Shown one piece after another: positions 46,169 to 55,668 of a stretch of 64,000 nucleotides of DNA (the stretch's first letter is position 1; every line of letters starts with the position of its first letter). Source of the DNA: Blumeriella jaapii (Eukaryota; Ascomycota; Leotiomycetes; Helotiales; Drepanopezizaceae); assembly GCA_009599575.1 (NCBI GenBank), contig VWND01000011.1:620001-684000 (forward strand), in the 5' to 3' direction. The notes beneath the pieces were generated by a model, which saw nothing but the letters and a program-made list of their open reading frames with translations, made no database searches and had not been told where the DNA came from. A program made the position numbers and the translations under genes.

Positions 46169-46956
46169 AAAAAGATTATGCAAAAAATTAAACGCAAAAA
46201 GATTTGGCTTTTTTTCAATTTTAAATCAAATTGATTTTTAAGCATATAAACTCCGATTTTTAAAGATTTAGAAATTTTACGACGTTTTTTACGTTAGCTT
46301 ATTAAGCTTTTACCGCGAAGCGATACAAATCGAAAGAAAAAAAAGAATATTAGGTTTTAAGCTGGTAAAAAACGATTTCGGAAATTACAAAAAAAAAAAT
46401 AAAAAAAAAATCAGATTATGAATTTCGTATTTAAAAATCGTTGGAAAAAATTGCATTTTTTAATAAAATAAAAAGGTTGGTTTTTAAATTACGATTTCTG
46501 GCAAAAAAAAAAACAAAAAACTTAGAACACTTTTTTGAATTGATTATTTAATTTTTCAAAAATAAGTTTTTTAAACCCGGCTCACGAAAAAAAAAAAATA
46601 ATCGTTAGTATTTGTATTTAATATATTTATTTTTATTATTTATTTTAAAATCAGTTAATTATACGTAAAAATTTAAATTTAATTATTATTAGCAAAGGAC
46701 CGATTATTTTTAATTTAAAGTAATCTCGACGTCGAACCCGAAAAATATTGCTTTTAAGTTTAATTAATATTAGCAAAAGACCGATTATTTCTGATTAAAA
46801 GTAATTTCGACGTCGAACCCGGGAAGCATTGCTTTTAAATTTAATTAATATTAATAAAAAACCGTTTTTTTCTGACTGAAAGTGATTTCGAAATAAAAAA
46901 ATAATAAAGAATAAAAAATAAAAAAATAGAAGGCTTGGTCGAAAAAAAGAAAAAAA
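46169..46956. other. Unassigned AT-rich sequence with 81-bp tandem repeat
   Basis: No coding pattern or known element. Positions 46169-46678 are AT-rich and plain. Positions 46679-46890 hold an 81-bp direct repeat (listed separately). Positions 46890-46956 are A-rich. This could be ancestral non-repeat DNA next to the nest or an unrecognised degraded repeat. Confidence 0.5.
46679..46890. repeat. 81-bp tandem repeat, about 2.6 units
   Basis: Units begin TTAATTA at 46679, 46760 and 46841 (spacing exactly 81). The shared core is GACCGATTATTT..., then ATTTCGACGTCGAACCCG, then ATTGCTTTTAA. The third unit stops after GTGATTTCG. Confidence 0.85.
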
Positions 46957-47157
46957 TATCAAAAAGCACGGTTTAAGTTTTCGGCCGTTGGCCGAGATTT
47001 TGCCGAACGGCCTTCGGCCCGAGCAAGCACGACTCAAATGGATCCAAAGATATAACCAAACGGACCTTTTGTATTCTTTTAGATTTCTAAGATTTAGTAT
47101 ACCTATTAATCAAATGAATGCCTTCGCTCCCTGGTCTATTTTCTGAGCACCGTGACA
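46957..47157 (+). repeat. LTR-B copy 1 (solo LTR-like repeat)
   Basis: It starts TATCAAAAAGCACGG (RIP form of TGTCAGAAGGCACGG) and ends CACCGTGACA, with internal similarity to 49927-50160 (CCGAACGGCCTTCGG, then a CCAAACG-ACCTTTT..TATT block and CTAAGATTTAGTA). The right end abuts the truncated DTT-1 copy at 47158. TG...CA-type ends suggest an LTR; no internal region was found. Confidence 0.6.
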
Positions 47158-47715
47158 AGTCGTTCCCCCAATAAAATTCTTTTACCTTTACAACTTTTTA
47201 ACTCCACCATTAATTAATCGATTTTAAATAAAAATAGCTTGAATTAAAGCTGAAAATTAAAGAATATTCGATTTCAACCAGTTTTTAATATACCACCCAT
47301 TTGCAGCTTTAACAGCGTTCATTTTCCTTTGCATGCTTTCCGCTAGCTTATTTGACAACTGATCTTCCAGAAGCTTTAACGCTTTTTACGCAGTTTTTAT
47401 TAAAAATCGTTATATTATATTATTGTTTATTAAAACTATTAGCTTCAATTTAAACTTAAAGATTTTTGCTTCAAGCATTTTTTAGAGATTTTCGATCGGG
47501 GTAAAATCCGGTAAAAAAAAGCACTAATTTCAGACTTATATTACGAAACCATAGCTAAATAAAAAGTGCTTTATAAATTAAAGTATTATTTTATATATAA
47601 ATGCTATCGTCGTAAAAGACCGTAAAAAAGAATTTGTTAAAAACGTCGAGATATATGACGGTTGTAATAAGTAACGGTCCGATTCACACGCGCATATTCA
47701 TATGTCCACGTACTG
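47158..47715 (-). mobile_element. DTT-1 copy (Tc1/mariner type), left TIR missing
   Basis: Reverse-complement counterpart of 52781-53372. The right end reads ATGTCCACGTACTG followed by TA (47716-47717). The left inverted repeat is lost at the LTR-B junction. The minus strand near 47480-47510 keeps the coding trace of the transposase end (a FNPIENL-like D-F-x-P-I-E-N region, rc of GATTTTCGATCGGGGTAAAATC). Confidence 0.82.
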
Positions 47716-47788
47716 TAAATGCGCAAAGCTAAACCTCAGCCTTGAGGGCCCGCCAGCCAGCGCCGTAACAGTTTTTACCGGTTGTTAA

Positions 47789-48761
47789 ACGGAAAGATTT
47801 CGGACGCAAAGCTGGTTTTATAATTTTACGAACGTTGTATCAATTACGAGTTTTACAGATTAATATACGAAAGAAATTAGGAAGCAAAAAGAATTATAAT
47901 GTATGCGGAAGTCTGGGTTCAAGTTTTAAACTTTTTTCGTATTATGCAATCCATTTTGATTAAAAGGCTTGAAGCTTTGAACCTTTAATCATATTTCCGG
48001 AGATATCCGAGTTTTCCGAGCGTTGTATTAATTACATAATACGAGTTTGACGGGTTGAGATACGGAAAGATCGCCACTCCGGCTTGACTAACAGTCGCCC
48101 GACCTATAAAAACAGCCGGCTGCTCTATCTTAGACTCTTTTGCCTTTTCGAAATTTGACTTTACGATCATAATGGAAAACCATCCCGCCTGTGGGAAAAG
48201 GGCTTAAATAGCGGACCATTTGTTCCTCATTTCTTTTTTATAAGTTCTTTTTCGAGGGTTTCTTATATCTAAAAATCCCCAGCTTAGCACGTTTCCAATG
48301 CCGTGCGGAAGGCTTGAGGTTGCGCAGTTTCACTGCCCCCTGCAGACGTTATATAATATTATTATTATCATCATCATTATCATCATATACGGAAAGATTC
48401 TGGACGCAAAGCTGTTTTTAACGTAAACGGAAGCTCGGGTCAAGGATTTAAACTTTTTTCGTATTATGCAATCCATTTTGATTAAAAGGTCTCCAGCTTT
48501 AAACTTTAAATCCGATTTCCGAAGATATCCGAGTTTTCCGAGCGTTGTATTAACTATACAATACGAGTTTGACGGGTTGATATACGGAAAGATTCCGGAC
48601 GCACGGTTGTTTTTGACGTAAACGAAAGTCCGGGTTTAAGCTTTAAGCTTTTTACGTGTTATGCAAACTCTCTGGATCAGAAGGTTCTTAGCTTTAAACT
48701 TCGAATCCAATTTCCGAAGAATTCCGAATCTCTTAATCGTCGTGCTATCTAGGACTTCTAC
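47789..48761. repeat. Degenerate tandem repeat of about 195 bp
   Basis: Units start ACGGAAAGATT at 47789, 48389 and 48584; a fourth start at 48062 is broken off by a 300-bp spacer. Shared blocks are GGACGCAAAGCTG, TTTTTTCGTATTATGCAATC, CATTTTGATTAAAAGG, GATATCCGAGTTTTCCGAGC and ACGAGTTTGACGGGTTGA. A truncated piece follows LTR-A at 48931. The first unit is longer (273 bp) through an internal partial duplication. These are not RIP-saturated. Confidence 0.8.
48072..48388. other. Spacer in the tandem repeat, ending in an ATT/ATC microsatellite
   Basis: Balanced-composition sequence without a significant ORF. The right end (48358-48387) is a run of TTATTA and TCATCA triplets directly before the next unit. 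It may be a separate small insertion with a simple-repeat tail, but I see no target duplication. Confidence 0.45.
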
Positions 48762-48930
48762 TGTAACGGCCCGGCCATTCGGCTGTTCGGCTTTCGGCGC
48801 TTTAGTCTTCCGTTACAGTTCTGGCGTAGCGCCAGGGCCAGGGGTTCTACAGTGTATATAGTTCGCCCCGAGCTTCCTTCCTTTCAGCTCTCTGTCTGTA
48901 TCTTAAGGGAAATATATGAGGTTCGTCACA
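48762..48930 (+). repeat. LTR-A copy 1 (solo LTR-like, 169 bp)
   Basis: TGTAACGGCCCGGCCATTCG to TTCGTCACA. Copy 2 starts at 50174 and shares TTCCGTTACAGTTCTGGCGT. Flanks TCTAC and AAAGC do not match, so there is no target duplication. It sits at a junction between tandem units, which suggests recombination. Confidence 0.65.
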
Positions 48931-49226
48931 AAAGCTGGTTTTGACGTAACCGGAAGTCTACACATAGGCTTAAGCTTTGGGCTCGTTTCGTAAAATGCAT
49001 GCCAAGTATCAAATCAGGGTAAGCGTGGTAAACCTGGTCGATATCAATTTTACTTAAATCACGGAATAGTCGTACGAAATTGGTTATTACATAAGCTTGT
49101 TGTTCGCCGAAAAAAAATAAAAGCAAGCGTTTGCGCTGATTTGATTCACTAACATCAGCGTATCATCTTAACAATCTTGATTCAAATTTCAAATAACATC
49201 CATTCCCTTTTGCTTTTATTGCAAAT
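48931..49226 (+). promoter_or_regulatory. Upstream region of the secreted-protein gene
   Basis: The first 130 bp are a truncated tandem unit (AAAGCTGGTTTTGACG). The remainder is unique. The last bases before the start codon, TTTTATTGCAAAT, include an A at -3. A CT/T-rich patch (CCCTTTTGCTTTT, 49205-49217) may be the usual fungal pyrimidine-rich leader. No clear TATA box is claimed. Confidence 0.4.
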
Positions 49227-49508
49227 ATGAAATATCAATTCGCGATCGTCGCTTTTCTTACGTTTGGCGGCTTTGCCGCTTCACAAGGCTGTATTGTGGT
49301 AACTCGAGGCAACGGTGCTACTTGCCAATATGACGAAAACGCTCAGCTGTATTGCGACGGCGATAAAGATATATGCAGAGATTATATGCCTCGATACCCA
49401 GGGACCTTAACATATACCGACGGTAACAGGCAATACAACAGAGACAGATGTTCTGTTTCGGAAAAATATGGTTATCCATGCCTTCAACAAGTATCGTGCT
49501 GTCATTAG
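49227..49508 (+). CDS. Small secreted cysteine-rich protein (effector candidate)
   Basis: An intact single-exon ORF of 93 codons, the only convincing undamaged gene in the window. Residues 1-19 form a signal peptide: Lys2, then hydrophobic FAIVAFLTFGGFAAS, with cleavage likely around residue 19-21. The mature part of about 73 residues has 8 Cys at 22, 33, 43, 50, 75, 85, 91 and 92, enough for four disulfides, and ends CCH. It is rich in Tyr, Asp, Gly and Arg. The next Met is residue 54, so the start is not in doubt. Small secreted Cys-rich proteins of this size are common fungal effectors or antimicrobial proteins; no specific family is recognised. There are no RIP-type stops, in contrast to all neighbours, and its base composition is balanced. 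It is flanked by an LTR-like repeat upstream and Tc1/mariner pieces downstream. Apoplastic secretion and a host-interaction role are inferences. Confidence 0.8.
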   Translation: MKYQFAIVAFLTFGGFAASQGCIVVTRGNGATCQYDENAQLYCDGDKDICRDYMPRYPGTLTYTDGNRQYNRDRCSVSEKYGYPCLQQVSCCH

Positions 49509-49664
49509 AGTATGAACCTAGAAGCAAAGTTGTTGCTTAGTCCTTGGCTAATGGATAATCTAGAGGTGGATGAAGAAAAATACACCCGGGTTTAAAACGT
49601 TGCAATAACTGCATATTATATAGCGATGGGGTCTGTCGGTATCACAGGGGGGGGACAGGCCAAC
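49509..49664 (+). other. 3' flank of the secreted-protein gene
   Basis: Unique sequence of balanced composition with a G8 run near 49647-49654. It presumably holds the 3' UTR; no clear AATAAA signal lies within it. The next AATAAA-like string (CCAATAAAAT, about 49752) is inside a DTT-1 fragment. Confidence 0.4.
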
Positions 49665-49666
49665 TA

Positions 49667-49705
49667 CAGTGGGTGGATATATGAAGTTTCGCGTCAGTAA
49701 ACATA
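49667..49705 (+). mobile_element. DTT-1 terminal fragment
   Basis: Starts CAGTGGGTGGATATATGAAG, preceded by TA (49665-49666), and ends at the next TA (49704-49705) where a second DTT-1 copy begins. It looks like one element end interrupted by another. Confidence 0.65.
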
Positions 49706-49926
49706 CAATGGGTGGACACATGAATATGCGCGTCAGTAAATAGTCGTTACCCCAATAAAATTTTTTCACCTTTACAATTTCATAACTCCACCATTAATTA
49801 ATTGATTTTATTTACAAATAGCTTAAATTGAAGCTGAGAATCGAAAGAATATTTGATTTCAATCAGTATTTAGTGTACCACCAATTTGCAGCTTTAACAT
49901 AACAGCGTTTATTTTCTTATGCATGC
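49706..49926 (-). mobile_element. DTT-1 copy, truncated by LTR-B
   Basis: Starts CAATGGGTGGACACATGAAT after TA and is collinear with the reverse complement of 53372-53152. It breaks at GCATGC (49921-49926), where LTR-B starts; the full copy continues CTTCCGC. Confidence 0.8.
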
Positions 49927-50160
49927 TGTCAGAAGGCACGGCTCATGGTTCCCGACCTTAAGGCCGAGGCCTTACCGAACGGCTTCGGGTCGCGGTTCTC
50001 GGCCAACAGCCGAGGCTTTACCGAACCCCCGAAGCAAGCGCGACGTAGCGGGCTGTAGGAATATTACCAAACGAATCTTTCGTATTTTATTAAATCCCTA
50101 TGATTTAGTAAACCAATAAATACACCTTTTGTTTTCTGGTCTGCCAATATTCTCGTAACA
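49927..50160 (+). repeat. LTR-B copy 2
   Basis: 234 bp, TGTCAGAAGGCACGG to CTCGTAACA. It contains two GGCCGAGGC..TTACCGAAC blocks. Left flank CATGC and right flank ATCTG do not match. Less mutated than copy 1. Confidence 0.6.
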
Positions 50161-50173
50161 ATCTGAATCTTTT

Positions 50174-50272
50174 TGTAACGGCCCGGCCATTCGGCTGTTC
50201 GGGTTTTGGCTGTTCAGTCTTCCGTTACAGTTCTGGCGTAGCGCCAGGGGCAGGGGGTTTTACAGTGTATAT
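50174..50272 (+). repeat. LTR-A copy 2, cut by RLG-3
   Basis: Starts TGTAACGGCCCGGCC and runs to CAGTGTATAT, the same point as 48853 in copy 1, where TGTGACGATC of an RLG-3 LTR takes over. Confidence 0.8.
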
Positions 50273-50575
50273 TGTGACGATCTAATCAGTCGGAGGGCTG
50301 GGAGATCAGTCAACTGGTCGCCGTGTTCATATGGTATGAAAAACGAGCCTTTGGTTCTGTAACAAAGATATTCATTTAAAATTAATAATTGCAAAAGATA
50401 AAGGTTATTAAAAAGAAAAAGCCTTATATATATAAATAATTTTTACAATTGATAAAAGACCCACCAGAAGACCAGGAAGCTTGCAGCTACACGTAATTGC
50501 TGAGATAATACGAAAGGCAAAAAAATAAATCGTTATATTACTTTTTCGTCCGAAAAAAGCGCGCTTTCGAGCTTT
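50273..50575 (-). mobile_element. RLG-3 copy c, 3' LTR plus 38 bp
   Basis: The LTR is 50273-50537 (TGTGACGATC to CGTTATA). It is followed by the start of the internal region as far as CGAGCTTT, where RLG-6 begins; the unbroken element reads CGAGCTTTTATCTATTAG at 54030. The remainder is expected beyond the window. Confidence 0.85.
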
Positions 50576-50765
50576 TGTTACGGCACTGTTCAGGTAGTAC
50601 GTTGGATTAAGGTTTCAGGTCACGTGGAGGCGCGCACGGCCCTACCGTTGCATTGTATTTATATTTTCGCCGCCAACGCGTTTTTCGTTCGGTTTTTTTT
50701 TTTTCATTTACGAAGCGTAGAATTAGATTAATACAATCAAATACATTCCGATCCCAGCCGTAATA
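50576..50765 (+). repeat. RLG-6 presumed 5' LTR (190 bp)
   Basis: Only one copy is in the window, so the right boundary rests on the GCCGTAATA end and the following leader similarity to RLG-2. Confidence 0.55.
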
Positions 50766-51732
50766 TAAGAAAAAACCTACCAATTTTCAGTTGAAAAGCT
50801 TCGTATCTGCTTTGATTGCAGTAATCTTCGATCTGCTTTTGCAACTCGATTGCTGCTGCAAACGTCTGGTTTGCAACGATTTTATTGCAAATGCTTTGTT
50901 CAGATTTCTTCTGCTGATCAAGTTTTTAAAAAAAAACTGACACCCAAATCGACCTGCTGCTGCAATTCGACTTTTTTTTACTTTTATCAGAATCCAAGCT
51001 TTACAAATAATAGGCACCAGTATTGCAAACGCCGGTTTTTAACCGTTCCGAAAAAAAAAAATATATATACTGTCCGAAAAGCATCGGAATTATTGTTTTT
51101 TTTTTATGCTTCGATTAATCGAATTTTTTATTACGGCTCGGAAACTATTGACTTTTATCGATATTAAATATTTAAACGCTCAGAAATTTACTGCGAACGA
51201 CTAAAAAAAACAAAAAAAAAAAACTGTTTAGCTATCAGAATTAATAGTTTTTTTTTTTCGCAGCCGATTCCGCTTTCGATTACGACGTCGAATAAGCCGA
51301 AAGCCGCGGAAAAAGTTTCGCATAAGCTTTTAATAAATAATTAAAATTAATAATTTAATACGATACAAAAAAAAAGCCGCTTTCCAGCCCAATAATTAAA
51401 ACTGTACGAACTTTTCGCTTTCGCTTTCGGCTTTTGCTTTTTCTGCTTTTTTTTTATATTTTTAAAACGTTACTTTTTTCGAATTAATTTAAAAAAATCG
51501 TTTTTTACCGCTTTTCGAATTAATTCACATTTTTTTAAAATATATTCCGATAATTCGGCTGTTAAAAACCTATTTTTTATTTATTTAAAAACCGGAATCG
51601 CTTTCGTCGTATTTATTCGATTAAAAACAGCTTTACGACGATTCCGAAATATTTTTTGATTTTACTTTTTAATAAAAAGCCGCGATAAACGCGGCAATTC
51701 AAACCGCAATCGCCGACGCGGTACGCCGGATG
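50576..51732 (+). mobile_element. RLG-6, left part of a gypsy-like element
   Basis: The start TGTTACGGCAC falls exactly where RLG-3 is broken. A presumed LTR runs 50576-50765 and ends GCCGTAATA, which with TGTTACGGC forms the short inverted ends of an LTR. Downstream sequence (50785-50850: TGAAAAGCTTCGTATC, then TCGATCTGCTTTTGCAA) resembles the RLG-2 leader at 4340-4395, so the two families are related. The rest, to 51732, is gag-like and ends in an Ala-rich stretch (AIQTAIADAV-like, about 51690-51720), interrupted by RLG-5. Confidence 0.65.
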
Positions 51733-52526
51733 TGTAAGGATTGAAAGGCAGGGAAATACTAGTTTAGACAATAAAGCTCAGATAAGATTGGGTTGATAGT
51801 CAGATTAATCTCTACCTTTTACATCTCTAGTAAAAGGCGCCTATAAGTACAAAAGAAGAGGTGGAGCCCTCGAGAAAAGTATTTCCCAGGAAACCAAGCG
51901 AACCCCATTTAATATGCTTTTCCAACCCCTATCCTGACCTATTTTCAATCCTTTTTAATATAATTCTAATAACTGATTCCTTAGCAATCATTCTTATAAA
52001 ATGTTTTATTTAAATATTATTTTCAGCTTTTATAATATTATCCGGCCTCTACGGCCTATCCGCAAAAAGTATTATTCGAAAGTTGGTAAAAAGCAAAAGG
52101 TCTTGGCGGATCACCTGACTTATACACGTAATATTGGCTTCTGACATTTTTCTTTCTTTTAGGCCTTTGATTCTTAAAAGCGATTGATTTTTTTATGCGT
52201 ATGCTTCCGTATATAACGTGCGTTACGCTTTCGAAATAACGTGCGGTTTTTTCCGCTTTCGGTCGTGAATTATAGCTATTTCTTTCGCTTTCGGTCGTGA
52301 ATTATAGCTGTTTTGCTATTCTGTTTTTTTTGTTTTCGATAACGTTCGCATTTTCGTTTAAAAAGGCTTTTTTTTTTAAAATGGTCGCAATTTTCCTGCT
52401 TAACTTTTTTTTCTTTTTTTTTATTCTTATTTTTTTATCAGCTTTTTTTTATTTTAATCAACTGCTTTTCGCCGCGTTCGCCGCGAATTTTCAAAATACC
52501 TTTAATTTCTATCTGCTTTCGGTATG
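51733..52526 (-). mobile_element. RLG-5 copy b, 3' LTR and adjacent interior
   Basis: The LTR 51733-52146 (TGTAAGGATTG to TTCTGACA) is the reverse complement of the LTRs at 17850 and 20539. Positions 52147-52526 match the reverse complement of the last 380 bp inside the 3' LTR of copy a, including the repeated TTTCGGTCGTGAATTATAGC at about 52258 and 52289. Broken at 52526 by RLG-2. The left flank is GGATG (51728-51732). Confidence 0.88.
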
Positions 52527-52780
52527 TGTCACAGCTAGCTTAAGGGTGATCAGAAGGGTGATGTGGACCAAAAGGTACGCATGTAAATTGAAAGAAAAAC
52601 ACCGAGCTAGAATGCTCGGGGTCGCGAACTTTATATACAGTGGGTTGCGCTTGTGGATCACGTGACTTAGCGCGAAGCCTAATAGCCGAAATGGTCCGTG
52701 CCCAAACCTTAATCCAACACCACCAGCAATCATACTATTAGCAATTATACCATTGGCAACTATATTACTAACAATTACTA

Positions 52781-53372
52781 CAGTACGTGGACACATGAAT
52801 GTGCGCGTGTGAATCGGACGGTTACTTATTACAACCGCCATATTTCTCGACGTTTTTAACAAATTCTTTTTTACGGTTTTTTACGACGATAGCATTTATG
52901 TGTGAAACAATACTTTAATTTATAAAGCACTTTTTGTTTAGTTATGATTTCGTAATATAAGTCTGAAATAATGCTTTTTTTACCGGATTTTAACCCGATC
53001 GAAAATTTTTAAGAAATGCTCAAAACAAAAATTTTCAAATTTAAATCAAAGCTAATAGTTATAAAAAACAATAATATTATACAACGATTTTTAATAAAAG
53101 CCACGTAAAAAGCGTTAAAGCTCCTGGAAGATCAGTTGTCAAATAAGCTAGCGGAAGGCATGCAAAGAAAATAAACGCTGTTAAAGCTGCAAATGAATGG
53201 TATACTAAATACTGATTGAAATCAAGTTTTATTTCGATTTTCGGCTTTAATTTAAGCTATTTGTATTTAAAATCAATTAATTAATGGTGAAGTTATAAAG
53301 TTGTAAAAGTAGAAGAATTTTGTTGGGGTAAGGACTATTTACTGACGCGCATATTCATGTGTCCACCCACTG
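52781..53372 (+). mobile_element. DTT-1, 592-bp Tc1/mariner-type element
   Basis: Inverted ends CAGTACGTGGACACATGAAT (left) and, reversed, CAGTGGGTGGACACATGAAT (right), flanked by TA on both sides (52779-52780 and 53373-53374). The plus strand near 52980-53030 encodes LPDFNPIENF.EMLK, the C-terminal D...N.IE.. block of Tc1/mariner transposases with the catalytic-type acidic residue. The N-terminal two thirds of a normal transposase is missing, so this is a deleted, MITE-like copy. Confidence 0.88.
52950..53200 (+). pseudogene. DTT-1 transposase C-terminal remnant
   Basis: Reads LPDFNPIENF, a stop in place of the usual Trp, EMLKTKIF, then LLEDQLSNKLAEGMQRK (about 53120-53170). The P-D-x-N-P-I-E-N-x-W pattern marks DDE transposases of the Tc1/mariner group. 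Only about 80 codons remain, without the first two Asp residues. Confidence 0.8.
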
Positions 53373-53743
53373 TATTAGCAACTACCATTAGCAACTACTA
53401 GTAGCCAGGATCGTAACACTACCTCTCCCCTCCGAAAAATTGCGTCCGCGCAATTGCGGTTATAGGTTTATCGTCCTCCAACTTAGTATAATTCTTTCTG
53501 CTTTCGTTATAAGCTTGCAACCATGCGAAAAATGCTCGTAAAAAGCTTTTGGCGGTGGGATGCGATCGGTGGAATATTTGAAAAATATGAAAGGCCGTTA
53601 TAACGTTAAAACAAAAATATTATTCGAGATTTTTATCAGCGCTTTTTTAATTGATTTGATATTGCAATACTTTTTTATGCAATTTCGAATTTATTATTCG
53701 ATTTCTTATTTTGTTTGTTTAAAAAGTAGTTAAATAAAGGCTG

Positions 53744-55366
53744 TGTGACGATCTGATCAGTCGAAGGGCTGGGAGATCAGTCAACTGGTCGTCGTGTTTA
53801 TATAATATAAGAAACGAGCCTTTGGTTTTGTAACAAAGATATTTATTTAGAATCAACAACTGCAAAAAACAAAAGTTGCTAAAAGGAAAAAGCTTTATAT
53901 ATATGATAATTTCCATAGTTAATAGGAAATCCACCAAAAGACCAGGAAGCTTGCAATTATACGTAGTTACTAAGATGACGCGAGGAGCAAACGAGTGAGT
54001 CGTTATATTATTTTTCCGTCCGAAAAAGCGCGCTCTCGAGCTTTTATCTATTAGTACGTCGCTATTTAAATAATCGTACGAGTTCAAACCTTCGGAATAC
54101 GCTTTCAGCCAGTTTATAAGTTTTGCAGAAGGACCGGAAAGCTTTTTATGCGCCAAATAAAAGTCGCGCATTTTCAAAAGAGTATATATAAAATCAAACG
54201 CGGAATATCACGTGAAATCTTTATTTAAGCCTATTTAAAAAGCTTTGTATTAAAAGATCTTTCGCTGCACTCGACAAGCGATTAATTTTTCGACTTCGTA
54301 TTTAAGCTTATTAATTATATTAATAGGTTTAAAAGCTAGGTTAATCTGATTTGAAAGCGCGTCGTTAGCTATTTTACGCAGTCGATTAGCGTGAAAAACT
54401 GGGTGTACGTTTATAATATTAGAAAAGTTTAGCTTAAAAGCGTTGTCGAAAATTTTAGCTATAATTTTGAAAAGGCCGTTTATAGAATTGTCGAGCTTGC
54501 GAAAGGGCCGGAAAGTCGGAAATAGACGCATATCGAGCTATACGTAATCGTTAACGTTAAAATCGATCGCGCGGCGAGATTTATTCGTATTTTTTTTTAT
54601 TTTATCGTAGGCTTGTTAAAAGTGCGATTTGGCGAAGTTTTAGGCGTCGTAATAGCGGCGAGCGTACGCACGAGCTTCGTTTGCGTTTAATTTATATAAA
54701 AAGTTAAAAAAAGGGGAAGTATCGAGTTTTCAGTTTTAATTGGTATGAGAAATGTAATCGTATACAATTTCAAAAGGTGAAAGGCTATCTAGACTCTCGT
54801 GAAAAAGGATTATTTGAGCGAAATTTATTATTAAAAGAAATTCGCTTTAATCGTTTTGATAAAAATTTACGAAAGGTCGAAAGCGTTTTTGCAAATATTA
54901 ATTGTAAATTTCGGTTTGATTATCGGTTTTAAAATAAGCGGCTATCGAAAGCTTTAGTTGCGTATCGAATATTTTGTTTAATTTAGATCAGAAAGTAGAT
55001 TAATATTAAAAATTACGATCGCTAATAATATTTTTTAAAAGGCCAAAATATTTGTATACGTGGAATATATATAATTTAACAAAGCTTCGAGCGTCGATAT
55101 TTTTATAGCAGGGAATCGAAATAGCTTGCTTGGAAAAGCGATTTATTATTACGAATACGTTATCGTAATCGTATTTGTTTTTGTTAAAACTGCAAAAATC
55201 TATTATAACATGCTTTTAAAAATGGTTAGAAACAGAAAAAAGCTAAAAAAAGCCGGAGCGCTTATTTTTTAAAACAGAACTTTTTCGATAAGCGTAGCAG
55301 TTGCGATAATATTATTTTACAAAAGCTGTTATATTTCGTTAATAATATTAGTTCGAAAGTAATTGC
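53744..55366 (-). mobile_element. RLG-3 copy d, segment 1: 3' LTR to integrase
   Basis: The LTR is 53744-54007. The minus-strand interior carries the chromodomain/integrase end (54140-54531) and part of the integrase core. It is collinear with 23471-25100 and broken at 55366 by the copia element after the target bases ATTGC (55362-55366). It resumes at 63556. Less RIP-mutated than copy b over the chromodomain. Confidence 0.9.
54140..54531 (-). pseudogene. RLG-3 copy d integrase C-terminus and chromodomain
   Basis: The block 54250-54531 reads RPFRKLDNSINGLFKIIAKI, NVHPVFHANRLRKIA, then LKYEVEKLIACRVQRKIF. HPVFH is intact here whereas copy b has YSVFY. The downstream frame reads ...DFYLAHKKLSGPSAKLINWL, the element-specific tail after the chromodomain. 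It shows that the family end is integrase followed by chromodomain and a Ser-rich tail. Confidence 0.85.
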
Positions 55367-55668
55367 TGTTGCGCTATATTTATATTCTTTTATTATTTTT
55401 CATTTCTTTTGTTCCAGATTTATTTTTTTTGTACGCTTTCAGTAGTTAGATGTTTCTGGAGCTCGGAAAGGCTCGTAGTCACGTGATAACGAGCCTTTTC
55501 GGAGATTAGTTTTTCCGAGCGACTGACTAAGCGAGTCCGAACCTTTCGTTTTTTGCGGAGAGCTCGCTAGTCAGATTTAGAATAATACAAGTAATATTTT
55601 ATTGCATACAATTTATTCGTTTCAGCCTTCGGTGAGGGTTTTTATCGATTATTCGGCTATGCACGACA
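55367..55668 (+). repeat. RLC-1 5' LTR
   Basis: 302 bp, TGTTGCGCTATATT to GCACGACA. The next bases GTTATAAGCTTCGGAGCC may be the primer binding site; I cannot match them to a tRNA by eye. Confidence 0.92.

Larger units (their letters stand above)
52527..53743 (-). mobile_element. RLG-2 copy c, 3' LTR and 325 bp of interior
   Basis: The LTR runs from TGTCACAGCTAGC (52527) to GGATCGTAACA (53418) and is split by a DTT-1 at 52781-53372. Next come the reverse complement of the polypurine tract (CTACCTCTCCCCTCC) and the chromodomain end. The interior is cut at 53743 by RLG-3 copy d. Confidence 0.88.

Noticed and set aside
46679..46890. Possible CRISPR-like array (regular repeats)
   Set aside because: Units are contiguous tandem repeats with no unique spacers, in a eukaryotic retrotransposon landscape.
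46795..47037. 80-codon minus-strand ORF with Phe-rich stretch
   Set aside because: It crosses the 81-bp repeat, an A-rich run and the start of LTR-B; the composition reflects poly-A/T, not coding.
48661..48861. 66-codon plus-strand ORF before the secreted-protein gene
   Set aside because: It spans the border between a tandem-repeat unit and LTR-A, has no protein-like pattern and no conservation in the second LTR-A copy.
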